A DNA stretch of 64,000 nucleotides from Pratylenchus scribneri. Its lineage: Eukaryota; Nematoda; Chromadorea; Rhabditida; Pratylenchidae. Each line of letters opens with the position of its first letter. Positions within the stretch are counted from its first letter, which is position 1. The notes under the pieces were generated by a model that searched no databases, was not told the origin of the DNA, and worked only from the letters and a program-made list of their open reading frames with translations. This document shows positions 13,901 to 24,885 of this stretch, one piece after another. The DNA lies in contig JAQSEB010000037.1 of NCBI GenBank assembly GCA_030063045.1, positions 1,240,001 through 1,304,000 on the forward strand, given 5' to 3'. A program made the translations under genes and the position numbers.

Positions 13901-14764
13901 GTTGGATACGGTGGGCGTGATTGGGCAGAGAAGGAAAGTGGCTGGAGATGGAAATGATCAAAAAGAACAACAGGAACAAGGCGCTTGGTAAATTTAATTC
14001 CTGACATTCAAAATTCAAATACACCGTTTGAAAAATTTTATATCTCACTGTAAAAAATTTTTAAAATTATTGAATTTAGGAAAAAATTTTAAAAATTTAT
14101 AAAATTTTAAAAATCTAAAAAATTTTAAAATTATTGAATTTCGGAATAAAATTTTTATAAAATTTTTAAAATCTAAAAATTTTTTATTGAATTTAATAGT
14201 AATATTTTAGAAATTTATTGAATTTAAAAAACTTTGATAGAGATGACAGAAAAAATTTAAAAAATTTTTAAATAAAATTTGATTATTTCAAATTTTTTTC
14301 AGTTCAATTTTGGGTGAATTTGAGCCGGGAGCCGGTGCCCAAACATGGGCTAAACGAGCAATGAAGAAGGTGAAGAAATATTAAAAAAATTTTTTTTTAA
14401 ATTTTATTAAAAAATATGCTTTTTGAAAAAAAATTAAAAATTTTTGAAAATTTTGAAAATTTTTTTGAAAATTTTTTTAAAAATATATCATTTAAAAAAT
14501 TTTTTCACATAAATATTTTGGCTATATTTGGCCATTTTTGTCAATATTTTGTGATTTTTTTTCCATCAATATTTCAATAAATATTTTAGAATTTTTCATC
14601 ATTATAAATCCAATCCCTATTAATTATTAATTAGAGAATAAAAATAAAAATTTTCAATTTTTCAGGCTTTTCTCCGCCAAAAATCGCATTCTTCGCCGGA
14701 AATTTCGCGTTCCGGATCATTGGCTGAAAAAGAGACGGCAACGACGGGGAGTGTGGAAAAATGA
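4979..14764 (+). CDS. tandem CCCH zinc-finger RNA-binding protein (TIS11/MEX-5-like), 1040 aa, 16 exons
   Basis: Probable cytoplasmic mRNA-binding regulator. Exons: 4979-5166, 5685-5847, 6245-6372, 6409-6499, 8159-8232, 8290-8431, 8548-8778, 9302-9467, 9515-9624, 9755-9956, 11156-12055, 12451-12616, 13066-13251, 13778-13987, 14303-14369, 14666-14764. All junctions are GT-AG and in phase, giving 1041 codons with stop. Two C-x8-C-x5-C-x3-H fingers are visible: the first is split across exons 4 and 5 (lead-in AYKTAMC, end CNFAH), the second lies in exon 6 (lead-in KYKTRIC, end CFFIH), 19 residues later. The paired fingers and YKTxxC lead-ins define the TTP/TIS11 family, which binds AU-rich 3' UTRs; nematode relatives include MEX-5, POS-1 and OMA-1. 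The rest is low complexity, rich in Q, N, G and A (alanine run near 11910-11935). The protein is much longer than the usual 300-500 aa. The fingers are secure; some exon borders are less so. Confidence 0.83.
5208..5372. repeat. degenerate foldback element in intron 1
   Basis: Left part GGAAAAAGCAAAGATCCCTA and right part ending in ACCCATAAGGTGTCTTCACT form an imperfect inverted repeat. The words match the ends of the Merlin-type MITE at 32118-32333 and the foldback at 22515-23286 (AAGTGCTTGGTCCCCCCTAT). Terminal GGTACTTGT ends are not preserved, so it looks like an old relic. Confidence 0.45.
6535..7086 (+). mobile_element. Merlin-type (IS1595-like) DNA transposon, internally deleted, in intron 4
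   Basis: A 552-bp element lies in the intron that splits the first zinc finger of the CCCH gene. Its terminal inverted repeats start GGTACTTGTATACTTTGTAT and extend about 75 bp with high identity. It is flanked by a perfect 8-bp target duplication, AATTGTAC, at 6527-6534 and 7087-7094. An 8-9 bp duplication and an ISXO2/IS1595-type transposase are features of the Merlin superfamily. The transposase is only partial, so the element should be non-autonomous. Confidence 0.9.
6625..6967 (+). pseudogene. Merlin transposase, C-terminal part (ISXO2-like DDE domain)
   Basis: The open frame 6540-6967 shows, from about 6630 on, the C-terminal half of an ISXO2/IS1595-type DDE transposase: an IVSDCWKAY block carrying the second catalytic Asp, then NHSKNFVDP, then a HTNTIESTWHKFKHG block carrying the last acidic residue, then a conserved FMWRKEFG-like tail. 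The domain with the first catalytic Asp and the helix-turn-helix N-terminus are missing. The frame begins directly inside the left terminal repeat, so the loss is an internal deletion and not truncation by the host gene. It is unlikely to be active. Confidence 0.85.
7430..7770. other. GC-richer block inside intron 4, unassigned
   Basis: This stretch is clearly less AT-rich than the surrounding intron and has the composition of coding DNA. Frames on both strands are open for 20-40 codons but are broken by stops, and no splice-phase-compatible exon joins it to the CCCH gene. It may be a decayed gene or transposon fragment. I could not identify it. Confidence 0.3.
7970..8100. repeat. small foldback with AGGGTTAGGG / CCCTAACCCT arms in intron 4
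   Basis: TTAGGGTTAGGG near 7983 and ACCCTAACCC near 8034 form an inverted pair preceded by CCCCTATGGTGATTAGGG. The same word series occurs in the MITEs at 32118-32333 and 41481-41720, so this is probably a decayed member of that group and not telomeric DNA. Confidence 0.45.
8935..9105. repeat. short inverted repeat in intron 7
   Basis: GATTTAGTCTATGAAATTTC (from about 8949) pairs with the complementary GAAATTTCATAGACTAAATC (ending about 9091), with TCGAAA/GGTCGA words outside. The result is a hairpin-capable element of about 150 bp, probably a MITE relic. No target duplication could be assigned. Confidence 0.6.
10110..10950. repeat. minisatellite array 2 inside intron 10 of the CCCH gene
   Basis: More than thirty copies of CCAGGCGGAATTA separated by a spacer ending in AAAACTTAGTCAA. 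Unit length alternates between about 21, 25 and 28 bp because the spacer is AAAACTTAG, TTAAAACTTAG or just ACTTAG. The core is the same 13 bp as in array 1, but the spacer differs completely. The array makes up most of the 1.2-kb intron between 9956 and 11156. Confidence 0.95.
12200..12375 (-). repeat. dispersed repeat, inverted relative to 23585-23730
   Basis: Read on the minus strand, this piece of intron 11 resembles 23585-23730 on the plus strand: AAATTGGGAAA..TTTGGGG, then TAACT.CGTAATTT, then TTTTGTAGA.TTTTAGGGAA. Similarity by eye is moderate over about 150 bp. It is likely an old transposon family. Confidence 0.45.
13524..13672. repeat. dispersed CGGTTT repeat copy in intron 13
   Basis: Shares with 1618-1785 the words TTTTCGGTTATT.TGAGCAAAA and AATTTCGGTTTC in the same order. 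It ends with AAACCGAAACCGACT, complementary to its beginning, so it can fold back. Confidence 0.6.
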
Positions 14765-15585
14765 ACAATAAAAAAATATAAAAAATTGTAAAAATGAATC
14801 ATTCCATCTCCGGTGTTCCCCTCTTTTTTAATAAGAAATGTGCAAATTAATTATGCGGGATTTTTTTATATAATTTCAATTTATTCTTCTGCTCTGGTGA
14901 ATTTATCCAATCAATTGGGAAATGTGTTAATTTTTAATATATTAATTAAATTCATAAATGAGTTAATAAATCCAACTCCAAAAATTCTAATATTCATATT
15001 TTATTGTATTTTTGGTTGAATTTGAATATTCCAAATTTTTGGTTAATTTTATTAAATATTATTAAAATTAAAATAAAAAAACCATAAAACTTGGCCAATA
15101 ATTTAGTAATTTTTTCATTCACATTAATTTTCATAATCATGCTTTCGGAAATAAAAAAAAATATTTAAATAAATACAAATATTGGAAAATTCAAATTCAA
15201 TAATCATAAAAATGGAAATTGGAACAGACAAATATTCTAATATTTAATTAAATGCATAAATATTGTTAAATCGGTGATTGTGAAATAAAATCAATTTATA
15301 TATTTATTTAATCGACCAAAAAAATGAAATGCCCAATTTTAACCATATTTTTATCATCACTTTTTATAATTTTTTTTTTCATTCTACATATTTTTTCTCG
15401 AATTAATTCATAATAATTCGTCTCATAGGAAATAGGAATATATAAAGGTATCAAAATGGCAAAAATTTAAAGCTAATTTTATATTGAACTGAAAAATTGC
15501 TATAATACTTTAAATTCGGTTTGTGCAATACAAATGAGCCAATTGCTTATTTTAATGAATTTGGTAACATTAATTAAATTTTCAG

Positions 15586-15667
15586 GGAATTTCGTAAACG
15601 ATTTTGTGCCTTATTTATACCTTATTGGCGGATGATGACAAGAATAACAAAAGGAAATTTATTTTGA
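15586..15667 (+). pseudogene. orphan last exon of a chemoreceptor-like gene
   Basis: After a good acceptor (AATTTTCAG at 15577-15585) a frame of 26 codons ends in TGA at 15665-15667. It reads EFRKRFCALFIPYWRMM and onwards. A basic, amphipathic FRKRF segment just after the last membrane helix is typical of nematode serpentine receptors; compare the FRRQM segment of the intact receptor at 17239-18500. No upstream exons with membrane helices are visible, so it is either a remnant of a deleted receptor or a chance frame. Confidence 0.35.
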
Positions 15668-15966
15668 TTAATGATTTGATTTCTTAATATTAATGAATTT
15701 AATTTTATTAATAATTAAATGTTTTCCATTTTATAATTTTGTAATATTTTCGAGCAAAATTTTTGTTGCTTACTGCTCCAAGAAATATAAATTTTCAATT
15801 AACTATTTTTTAAAGCTAAACAAATAATGTACGGATTCCTTTTTAAAACTGAAATAATATAATATTTAAATTTTGAAAGTGTCAAATTCAATCTTGTTTG
15901 GCAGACTCCAAAAAATTAATTCACAATTTTCATCCAAAAAATTATTTAGGTCTTCACAAAAAATAT

Positions 15967-16230
15967 TAGGCTCAAATATGGAAATTTTTAAAAATTTTTG
16001 AAAATAATTTTCTAAAAAATTACTCGGGAATTTTTTCTAATTTCTTTTAAGAATATATTTTAGTAACTAATAATTATATTTGGATTTAGGAAATTGATTA
16101 GTTCTTTCAATGGAAATGCTTTTTAATTAGGCTTAAATAAGGAAATTTTTAAAAATTTTTGAAAATAATTTTCTCAAAAATTTCTCGAGAACCTTTTCTA
16201 ATTTCTTTTAAGAATATATTTTAGTAACAA
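15967..16230. repeat. direct duplication of ~100 bp
   Basis: The segment from about 15967 (AGGCTCAAATATGGAAATTT to TATATTTTAGTAAC) recurs at about 16132-16230 with a few substitutions. Both copies share TTCTAATTTCTTTTAAGAAT. No known element is recognised. Confidence 0.75.
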
Positions 16231-17238
16231 AAAGTTTTACAACATATATTATATTATATATAGAATGAATAAAAAAAATAATTTATTTCAATTTCCCCAT
16301 AGTATTGTAGATTTAAAAATGGTCTCTAAAATGAAAATGATGATCGCTTCTAAATTTATAATAATACGTTTCTTCCTTTCTTATGTTAAATTTGCCCGAT
16401 TAAATATGGATTACAAAAATTATTTTAAGAAAATAAATGTTTAGAAATTTTTAGAACAAGATTTTTAATAATAAATAATCAGAGGATGGGTCATCTCGCT
16501 TATCCATATCCGTTGACGATTTCAAAGAGAAAATTGGAATGCAAATGTTACATAGACCATTACACAAAATCATACAATGCAAATCTGATTATCAAATTTC
16601 AAATGACAATGTAATATAAAATTGGATAAATAATTATATGTTTATTCTTCAAAATTATTTTGTATAAATATTTTTGTGTTTTATATTTTTTTCTCCAAAT
16701 ATTTTGTTTTTCATCAAATTTGTGTTTTTTAATACATTGTGTTTCTAGTTGAAAATTAGTTGGTTTTTTTATATTTACTTCAGTTCTTTATTTTATTTCA
16801 AATATTTTTTCAAAATAATATTTATTTCAAATTTAAAAAACCAAAATTTGTATTTGCTTTTGAGAATCTCCCACACAAGGATTGCTGAATGATTGAGCTA
16901 ACCTAAAATCTATTTACAATTAAAAAATAACAATTCTTGATATTCAATCCACCATCCAACCAATTATTTTGGTCTACTCAGGTGAAATATTCATTTCCTT
17001 TGAACATGTCAAAAATTTTGTGCACCATGAGTTATTGGCACCACAAATTATAGATAGGATTAATTAAAATAAAATAAACCCAAATAAAATATAAACTTTT
17101 AAAACAATATTTTCAATTTTTATTTCAAAGATTTGAATTCCCAAAAAATACAAATATTTTTTTTTAAAAATATGTCTGGCATCTAGCCTGTGACTAAAAT
17201 TAATTTACAATCTTTTTTGAAAATATTTGTCCATAAAA

Positions 17239-18500
17239 ATGTCATTGGAATCTATTTTGCTGCTGATTGCTTCTCTCCGAAATCAATTCATCATTTTCGC
17301 CATTGCCATCAGTTTGCCCTCAATTTTGTTATATTTGGCCGAAATATGCATCATTCTACGGCATAGACAATTCCGTGATAAATCTTTTTATCTACTTATC
17401 CTCTTCAGAGCAATCCCTGTAAATATAATAAATTATTTTTACTATAATATTTAATTCTTCTCCAGAATTTAATCTACACCTTGAATTCCTATTATTGCTA
17501 TCGACTAACAATTTTATTTGGTCAATTTCTGTATCCAATTTATCAAATTTTTCCTTATTGGATGTTGCGAATATCATTTTTTTGGACGCGTTACACAATG
17601 ATGGCTGATAATTTGGCCACAATTTTCCTTCTCCTAAATCGATGGACCGCAATCAAAATGCCTCCACGCCACAAAATAGTTCATGAAATTTTGTAAATTA
17701 TTAATTAATCAAGTTTTATTTAATAGATTTGGCGAAAATATCTAATTTATGCAACTATCACAATCTATGGACTCCCATTAATTTTATCTTTTGAACATTT
17801 TTTTGTAAATGCTATCAATCAAATTGATTCAAAAAATGATGACAATTCGACTAAAAGTTTTTTTATTGTACAAAAAGATTATAATAATGTAAATTAACAT
17901 CCTCTTAATTAAATAATATTTAACTCACGCACAGCCCATCCCAATAAATGCTATCTTTTCATCCGCCTCCATGCTAATTTGTATTTTCATTAATATTGGC
18001 ATTTCATATGAATATCGAAAACATCAGAAAATAACAGCAAAAAATAAGACTGAAGCAAGTCAGAAAAAAGTGGATACCAAATTGTTGGCCTATGCCTTGA
18101 TTACATTTGTGGGGCATCTTATTATGGCAATATATTATGTGAATTTTGTATATTAAATAAAAAAATTTTATAATTGACAAAATATTTGATTTGAAAAAAA
18201 TAAAAAATTTGATAGGCTATTTTGTGAATTTTTAATGCTTAAATTTTGATTCAGGTTCTAGTTTATCTGGTTGGAACCATGAAAAATTTAGCATTGATTG
18301 GTAGTGTTTATACCCATTATCCGTGGACAATGGACTTTGGCAATGTCGTTTTACCAAGTTGGCTTCTTTTCTGGGCCAGTGATTCATTTCGACGCCAAAT
18401 GATCGCCGATTTTCTGCCAAAATGCTGTCGAAAAATAATAAAGAAGAAAACGACGGAAATTACGCCAGTCATTAATTTGAAATTAAATGGGACTCATTGA
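17239..18500 (+). CDS. serpentine chemoreceptor, Srg/Srv type GPCR, 334 aa
   Basis: Probable seven-transmembrane chemosensory receptor in the ciliary or plasma membrane of sensory neurons. Exons: 17239-17418, 17466-17678, 17727-17888, 17935-18138, 18255-18500. All are phase 0 and sum to 335 codons with stop. Hydrophobic segments suit seven helices, beginning with ISLPSILLYLAEICIILR after a short N-terminus. LLLNRWTAI after the third helix corresponds to the DRY-like position of this superfamily, and the last helix is followed by FRRQM and a basic CCRK tail. Length and pattern fit the nematode Srg family; Srv is the close alternative. The start ATG at 17239 is the first in frame. The donor at 17679 (GTTCAT) is weak, but its neighbour GTAAAT would break the phase. 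Confidence 0.85.
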
Positions 18501-20328
18501 AGGAAGAATAACACAAATGGAGATGTACTTATGTAATTTTTCGTTCATTTGCGTCTCTGATAAAAATTATAAAATTATTATCACAAAATTGTGAGAATGA
18601 AAAATATATCAAAAGTGAAAAATTTACATTTTTATACATTTTTTTTTGTTTACTTTGAGGAATTTATTTATTTATTTGTTTTCTCTTTGAATTTCCTATC
18701 TATTAGATTTAAAAAATCAAAAGATCTTCATGTTAGTTAGAGCTGAAGAATTTTGATTTCATTTAGCAATTTATTTTGCGCGGAAAATATGTAGAGAGCC
18801 CAAACCCCTAGCCAATATTAATATTAATCAATTTTCCTTTCTTTGATTTTACCTATTTAAAAAAAATATTAATGGGAAATATCAGTCCTACTCCTAAATA
18901 ATAAAATTTTATTAAAAAATAAGTGCCGCTCCAATTTGCCATTGAAATTTTGAAATAGATAATTCGTTTACCCTTTAAGAAAAAAATATATTAACAAATA
19001 TTTACTTCAATATCCAAAAATTTAGTTTAATATCCAAAAATTTAGTTTAATATCCAAAAAATTAAATTATGTATTATCTTCTCAAATATTTCTGCAAACC
19101 GAAATTAAATTTCATTGAGTCTAAAATGAATCATAATAAAAAATTTGTATCTCGTAAATTATGGTCCAATAATTTTGTGATTTATTTTTACAGAATCACA
19201 CAAACTTGGTATTTTTAATTAAAAAACTCCACCATTTTACCAATAAAATTGGGATAAATTTACATATATTGAAAGAAAAACTTATTTTTATTATCTTTGT
19301 AAAGAAAATTTTGACCTTCAGAATAATAGTAAAAGGAATTGCATAGGAATTGGACGATTAATTAGTTTGATTACCCTCGGGGATCATCGAAAATAAATCA
19401 AGAATTTTATATTTTCTTTAAAAAATAATTTAAAATTTTAAAATTTTTAAAATTTTTAAAATTTTCAAATTTCTTATTTTTCTTTTTAAGGGCAACAGCG
19501 GTAATGATTTTCAACCTGCTGACGTGACAAATTTTTGGAAGTAGTGTTGTGTCTCACAAAAGGAAAAGTACCAAATTTCCTATTAATAAATTAATTAATT
19601 TTTTTTTTTTAAATAACATCTGGACAATATTTTTGAAACAGAATTTATAAAAACCAAAAAATTTTTATTGATTATGCATTTCATTTTTATATTTTCCTAA
19701 ATGATTATTAAGAAAAAGAAAAATTAATTGTTCATTTTTTCAATAGAATAAGTAATCAAATAACATTCCTAATTGAAAAATGTTTTTTTTTTCATTTTAA
19801 TTTGCTTTAACAATTTGATGAGATTCTATGAGTACAGTATTTCAATTAATTTGATTAATTCCTTCAGGCTAATTGGATGCTGCATTATTAAAATTAATCT
19901 GGGAATGTCACCAAAAATAATTTATTTTAAAAAATTTCTGAATGATTTATGAACAAAATTAAAATTACCCAATGACATGTCTTCTTAAAATTGTCCTACG
20001 CCAAAATACGAGCTCAATAATAAAAAAATTGTCTTGCCTCAGGCAATCCAAATAAATTCTTTGGGGATGATATTGGCATTGCCATTGCCATCCTTATCAA
20101 CTTATCATTATCAGACAATCCACATTCCTATCTCATTATGCTCTTTTTGGACATTTACATTTTACACTCCACATTAACATTCATTCATAATTATTAATAA
20201 AATATGAATAATTGTTAAATAAAAATAAGAGAAACAAATCCAAAACTATAAGATTAAAAATTCATATAAATTTATAATAAATTAATTTAAAGATCAAAAT
20301 TATTTATACTCTAATATTTGATGATAAA
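18501..20328. other. AT-rich intergenic region
   Basis: No gene is supported. A short triplication of TTTAATATCCAAAAATTTAG lies at about 19010-19065. The rest is A/T homopolymer-rich DNA with no clear RNA gene. Confidence 0.5.
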
Positions 20329-22369
20329 ATGGATTTAATAATGGAAAATCAGCAAATAAATAATAAAAATGACAACAAATACGGAGAAAAGGTAAAATAA
20401 AATTTGAGAAAAATTGTATAAATTTCATAAAATATTTTAGGTCGCAAAAATTGATAATTTCACCGAAAAATCCCCATAATAAAAAAATTTAATATTTTTA
20501 TTGCAGATTTTGCCGTTGCCAATTGAATATTCGAAGCTTGATAATTTAAATGTGCAATTATGTTGTGAAGAAAAAGAGGCACAAATTGCGATTCTGGAAG
20601 AAAAATTACGCAAATTAGAAAATTGGGTAATTAATTTTGTGCAAGAGACAAAATGCAAAAAATGCATTCAAAAAATGGAGAAAACTGGAATTATTGTCAA
20701 TTCAATACATTGTCCTCAACGGGTTAGTTTTTTTTGATGGTTAAATTCAATTTTTATAAATTGTTCAATTAAATTAAAGTCACCATCAAGTTCGAATTCG
20801 AATAAGAATGACATTGGGCATCCAATGAAAATGTCCACACCAAAAAATGGAATTGGAAATGAACAAATTTTGGAATTAAATGAAAAAGAGGAAATTGAGG
20901 TCAAATTCACTTTTTTAATCATATTTTAATTATTTTAAAATATTTAATAAGTACATATATATTTGTAGAATTCACGGAAAATACAATCAATATAATTTAA
21001 TTATTATTTATCCAAAAAATAATATAGCAATTATAAAATATTTTTTTTACCCAATTTTTAAGAAATATTTAAAATATTTATTAATATCAAAATTTTAGAA
21101 AATTGACTGCATTCCAAACCATCGAGAAACTTCTGGCGAGTTTTTATAATAAATAATTTAATTTTTGAAAAAAAATGTTTTCAATTTTACAGGTATTTCC
21201 TCAATGATTTCTACCGTATTGATGAATGCAGGCAAATTTGTCACAAAGATTTTTGTCATTTATGAATAGAAGCGATTCACAATCAATTTCAATGATAATT
21301 GAAGAATTAAATGTTGCAAATGGAAATGCCAATGGAAAAGGAAATTCGACTGTAAAATAAAATTGGAAAAATAAATTCAAAATATAAATTTATTTATTAC
21401 AGTCAATAATATTGAATGGTGCCGTTGATATTGAAGAAGAAAATAAGAATTTGAAAAAGATGCCAATGAAAATGGGGAAAACAGTCAAAGAAATTGGCCA
21501 GCAGGTGGTGGAAGGTAAATTAATAAATTCGGATTTACAACTTAAGTGATTTAAATCCATTTTGATTAATTTGTTATAAAAAAATAAATAAGCAATGCTT
21601 ATATTTTTGTTCGATTAGATTGGTTCAGAATTAGTTGAGTTTAGCCAAAAAGCTAAAAATTAAAAATTGATTAATATTTTTAATTTTATTTAATTTGAAA
21701 AATTTATTAATTTTTATATAATTTAATTTTTTTTAACAAAATCAATTAAATTTATAAAATATAATAAATTAAATTTATAAAATATAATATAAAGTAAAAG
21801 TATAGTAATTAAAATTATTTAATAAAAGAACCATATTCACACATTTTGGATTTTCAGCTGTTGGATCATCCAATTCAATTTCACCTCATCAGCGTTCACC
21901 TTCACCAATTAACGTAAATGAAAATGAACAATTAACAAAGGCAGTAGAAGATGAAGGAATTGAAATTGAAGCTACTCTAAATGTTGAGCCCAAAAAAGTG
22001 AAGAAATCGACGAAAAAATCAACGAAATTCAAATTGCCATTTGCAGCAAAGTAAGCTGGAGGAATAAATAAAAAATAATGAGAAATATTTATAAATTAAT
22101 AATTTAGAATTGCTGAAGTAATTTCGAAGCCAGAAGAAGAAAATAAAAAGAATTCGAAAAAAGAAAAGACGACGAAGGCGAAAGAAAAGAAGTCACCAAA
22201 TTCGGAAGAAGATGAGACGAAATCAAAGAAAGAAAAGAAAACGAAGTTAAAGAAGGAAGAAGATAAACAGCTTCATCAGCAAAATCAGCGTCCTCAACGC
22301 CAAAGAAAACCCACAAAATTTCTTGATATGGACCCGTCCAAAAAGCGATATTCTGAGATTCAAAAATGA
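20329..22369 (+). CDS. lysine-rich coiled-coil protein of unknown function, ~361 aa
   Basis: I do not recognise this gene. Model: 20329-20391, 20507-20722, 20780-20899, 21232-21351, 21403-21514, 21858-22050, 22108-22369, all in phase and ending in TGA. Exon 2 has a short coiled coil (EEKEAQIAILEEKLRKLENW) followed by a CKKCIQKM cysteine pair. Exons 3-5 are Ser/Asn/Gly-rich. The last exon is dominated by KK/EE repeats and ends with RQRKPTKFLDMDPSKKRYSE, which looks like a nuclear or chromatin-type basic tail, though that is inference. A small open stretch at 21099-21134, flanked by an acceptor but no GT donor, could be an extra exon using a GC donor; it is left out. The downstream AATAAA at about 22460 may be its polyadenylation signal. 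Confidence 0.6.
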
Positions 22370-22514
22370 AGAGATAAAATTGCTTATTCATGAATTAATG
22401 ATTTTCGGCATTTAAATTTGTAATGATCAAAAAATTACAAAAATGAATTTGAAAAATGTTAATAAAAATATGTCTGATGAATAAAAAATAATAATTTTTG
22501 GCATTACTGCATTA

Positions 22515-23286
22515 TACGGAATCTTCGAATCCGGGTTAATATGATTTACCATTCGATTCCTCTCGGTGAGCTCTGTCCAACGGTACCAAAATTATGTTCC
22601 GGACTTTACCCGTTGAAAAGTTGTGATCTCATGAAAATCGGAAAAGTGCTTGGTCTCCCCCCTATGGGTCGAAAGACGAAAATTTTTTTGAAAATTTTTT
22701 TTGATCAAATTGCACCTCAATCGACGCGTCTCGATGAGAGAAGGTCAAATCTATCATCGGTTTCGCATAAAATTAAAAAAACTAAGAAAGTTATGGCAAT
22801 TTTAGACTCGCTGGAATGTGTTGGAACTGCGGAGGAATGTAAGAGTGGACTCCGGAGTGTGCGTAGCCGAAGCGCGGGAACTGGACGTGCTTGTGGCGAG
22901 CGAAGCGAGCCACAAGCTCGTCTGGTCGCGCGGAGGCGGAGCACACGGAGGAGTCCACTCTGAAATGCCCACCGCAGCAGTTCCAATCCGTATTTCCTTT
23001 GCGCGACTGAAACTTTTTTATTTTTGCGTTTTGTCTGAAACAAATAACATTTTCGTAATCAGCGCGTCGAGACGCGTCGATTGAGTTATAATATGTCCGA
23101 AAATTTTTTTTGAAAATTTTCAACCCATAGGGGGGACCCTTCACTTTTGCGGTTTTTATTTGTTTATCATACTGTAACTTCAGAACCCGTAAAGTCCGGG
23201 ACATAATTTTGGTACCGTTGAACTTAGCTCACCCACCGAGAGGAGTCCAATGGTATATCACATGACCCCGGAATCGAACATTCCGT
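22515..23286. mobile_element. ~770-bp foldback transposable element (non-coding)
   Basis: Outer arms of about 115 bp are inverted copies: the left arm, from about 22515, includes CCTCTCGGTGAGCT and AACGGTACCAAAATTATGT; the right arm, ending about 23286, has the complements. Inside them are further inverted pairs: AGTGCTTGGTCTCCCCCCTA against the complement near 23124-23148, TCGACGCGTCTCGATGAG (22721-22738) against 23063-23080, GTGGACTCCGGAGTGTGC against 22948-22965, and a central palindrome CTTGTGGCGAGCGAAGCGAG. Open frames across it are by-products of the palindrome. No target duplication is obvious. Confidence 0.85.
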
Positions 23287-23584
23287 TTGCTACAGGGCGC
23301 CCTAATTTTAATTTGAGGAATCAAAAATAATTGACAAATAAATTAATAATTAATTAGAAAAAAAAACAAATATTTTGTTAAAGACTGAAAATTAATAAAT
23401 TACCTATGTAATTTGTCAATTGGAACAGACTAAAAAAAGGCTAATCAATCCATATTAAATGGTAAATTATTTTAATGCCATTTTTGGCAAGGAATAACTT
23501 TTTTCCTTTTATTTTAATTTTTTTTCCAATGTTCCATTAAAGTATTAATACCGCATAACCTTGTTTAAATCCTCATGGGGAATT

Positions 23585-23730
23585 ATTTTTTACCCTTTGA
23601 AAATTGGGAAAATTTGGGGTATAACTCCTTAATTTGCGGAGTTTTGAATAAATTAATATATTAATTAGATTTTGTAGAGCTTTAGGGAACCAAGAAAAAG
23701 CTATAAAATTTTTTTAAGTTGACCCTATCT
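23585..23730 (+). repeat. dispersed repeat, partner of 12200-12375
   Basis: Contains TTTTGTAGAGCTTTAGGGAA and AAAATTGGGAAAATTTGGGG, which match the minus strand of the intronic copy near 12260-12370. No coding content is seen. Confidence 0.45.
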
Positions 23731-23940
23731 AGAGCTATAGGTTTCCAAATTTGAGAATGGGGAATTATTAGATAGAGGGGGATTAAAAGAGCATTTACGG
23801 TAATTTATACTTACATCATAATTAGCAATGAAAAATAAATTAATTTTATAATATTTTTTATTCCATCATCAATTAAAATATTTATTAAAACATTCAATGG
23901 ATGGCATCATCAATTCAATCTTCCTCCTTTCAAATTATTC

Positions 23941-24885
23941 TCAATATTGAATGATGATAATATAAATTTGTCCATCATGATAATAGCATCCATGTCGGCT
24001 GGATGGCTGGAAAATGTCACCAGTGGCCTTGGAATCCCAACGAACTGGATATTGTTGGCCCCCAATCATTTGGGCATGAACCAGCCAATAGCCAGAATAA
24101 CGGGCTGCTTTGATCTTCAAAATGGGGGAATAATTAATTCACCATGGGAATTATTCCATAAGGAAAAATGAAGGATATTCAATTTTTCGCAAAACCGAAT
24201 TTTGTACATTGGCTAATATCTCATCAATAGTTTTTCAGGCCATTAATAAAATTTTTATAAAATTGGATTAAACTATTTCAGTAAATTTTAATATCAAAAT
24301 AATTTATTAAAATTAAATTGATCAGAATGTTAGGATAAAAAAAATCAAAGCTTTATTTTGCCTCATGTCAATTAAAAATCCATTAATTTTTTTTAAATCA
24401 AGGGTCAATCAATGCTAATAAAATTTATTATGAATTTTGCTAAATGTTAAGCTAATTTTGATAAAATTAATTTTCTGCATAAATTCCAATGCACATATTT
24501 TGGTCTATTTGTAAAATCGAATTAAAATACTTAATTTTATGCCTTAAAAATTAATTTTTGAGTCCCAAAAATAAATATTTTTATCTTACCTGATCAAGAA
24601 TATAATTGGTCAATTTTCCCATATTATTGCTGCTGTATTTGAGGCCAGCATTGATGAATGATGCCAATTTTGGGTCATAGCATGTTGCGGCCATTTTACC
24701 ACCACCCTTCAAAATTTGCATCAAAGATGGACCTAAATTTGTTATTTTTATTTAATTAAATTCATTTTTTATTCACTTGAATTCGATTCGCCAATCAAAC
24801 TTTTTTGTTGAATTGGTGCTGGGCCAGCAATAGTAATAGCCAAAATTGCTAAGAAGAAGAGAGCAAAAATGGAAAATTTGTTCAT
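23941..24885 (-). CDS. small secreted protein of unknown function, ~141 aa
   Basis: I do not recognise the family. Minus-strand exons: 24777-24885, 24590-24732, 23941-24114, summing to 142 codons with stop. The N-terminus MNKFSIFALFFLAILAITIAG is a clear signal peptide, so the product is probably exported. The mature part contains LKGGGKMAATCYDPKLASF and, in the last exon, YSGYWLVHAQMIGGQQYP and RHGCYYHDG, giving two cysteines. The first two exons have good splice sites. The last acceptor (TTTTGAAG) is weak. A competing CAG acceptor at 24105-24106 would give a 12-residue tail instead; I prefer the longer exon because it is open for 57 codons with protein-like composition. Confidence 0.62.

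Larger units (their letters stand above)
14765..17238. other. AT-rich intergenic region between CCCH gene and chemoreceptor
   Basis: Very AT-rich. An AATAAA at about 14768, just after the stop codon, may be the CCCH gene's polyadenylation signal. Apart from a receptor-like terminal exon fragment (15586-15667) and a local direct duplication (15967-16230), I see no gene or RNA. Confidence 0.5.

Noticed and set aside
21099..21134. Extra 12-codon exon in the lysine-rich gene
   Set aside because: Good acceptor but no GT donor; skipping it keeps the phase and gives a clean model.
22516..22535. TTCGAATCCGGG resembling a tRNA T-arm
   Set aside because: No A box or acceptor stem in the expected position; the word belongs to the foldback arm.
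22541..23204. Several 70-140 codon frames on both strands
   Set aside because: They lie in the palindromic foldback element and arise from its symmetry and higher GC content.
23947..24171. 74-codon plus-strand frame opposite the last exon of the small secreted gene
   Set aside because: Antisense to a better-supported exon with a signal peptide upstream; no splice or domain support on the plus strand.
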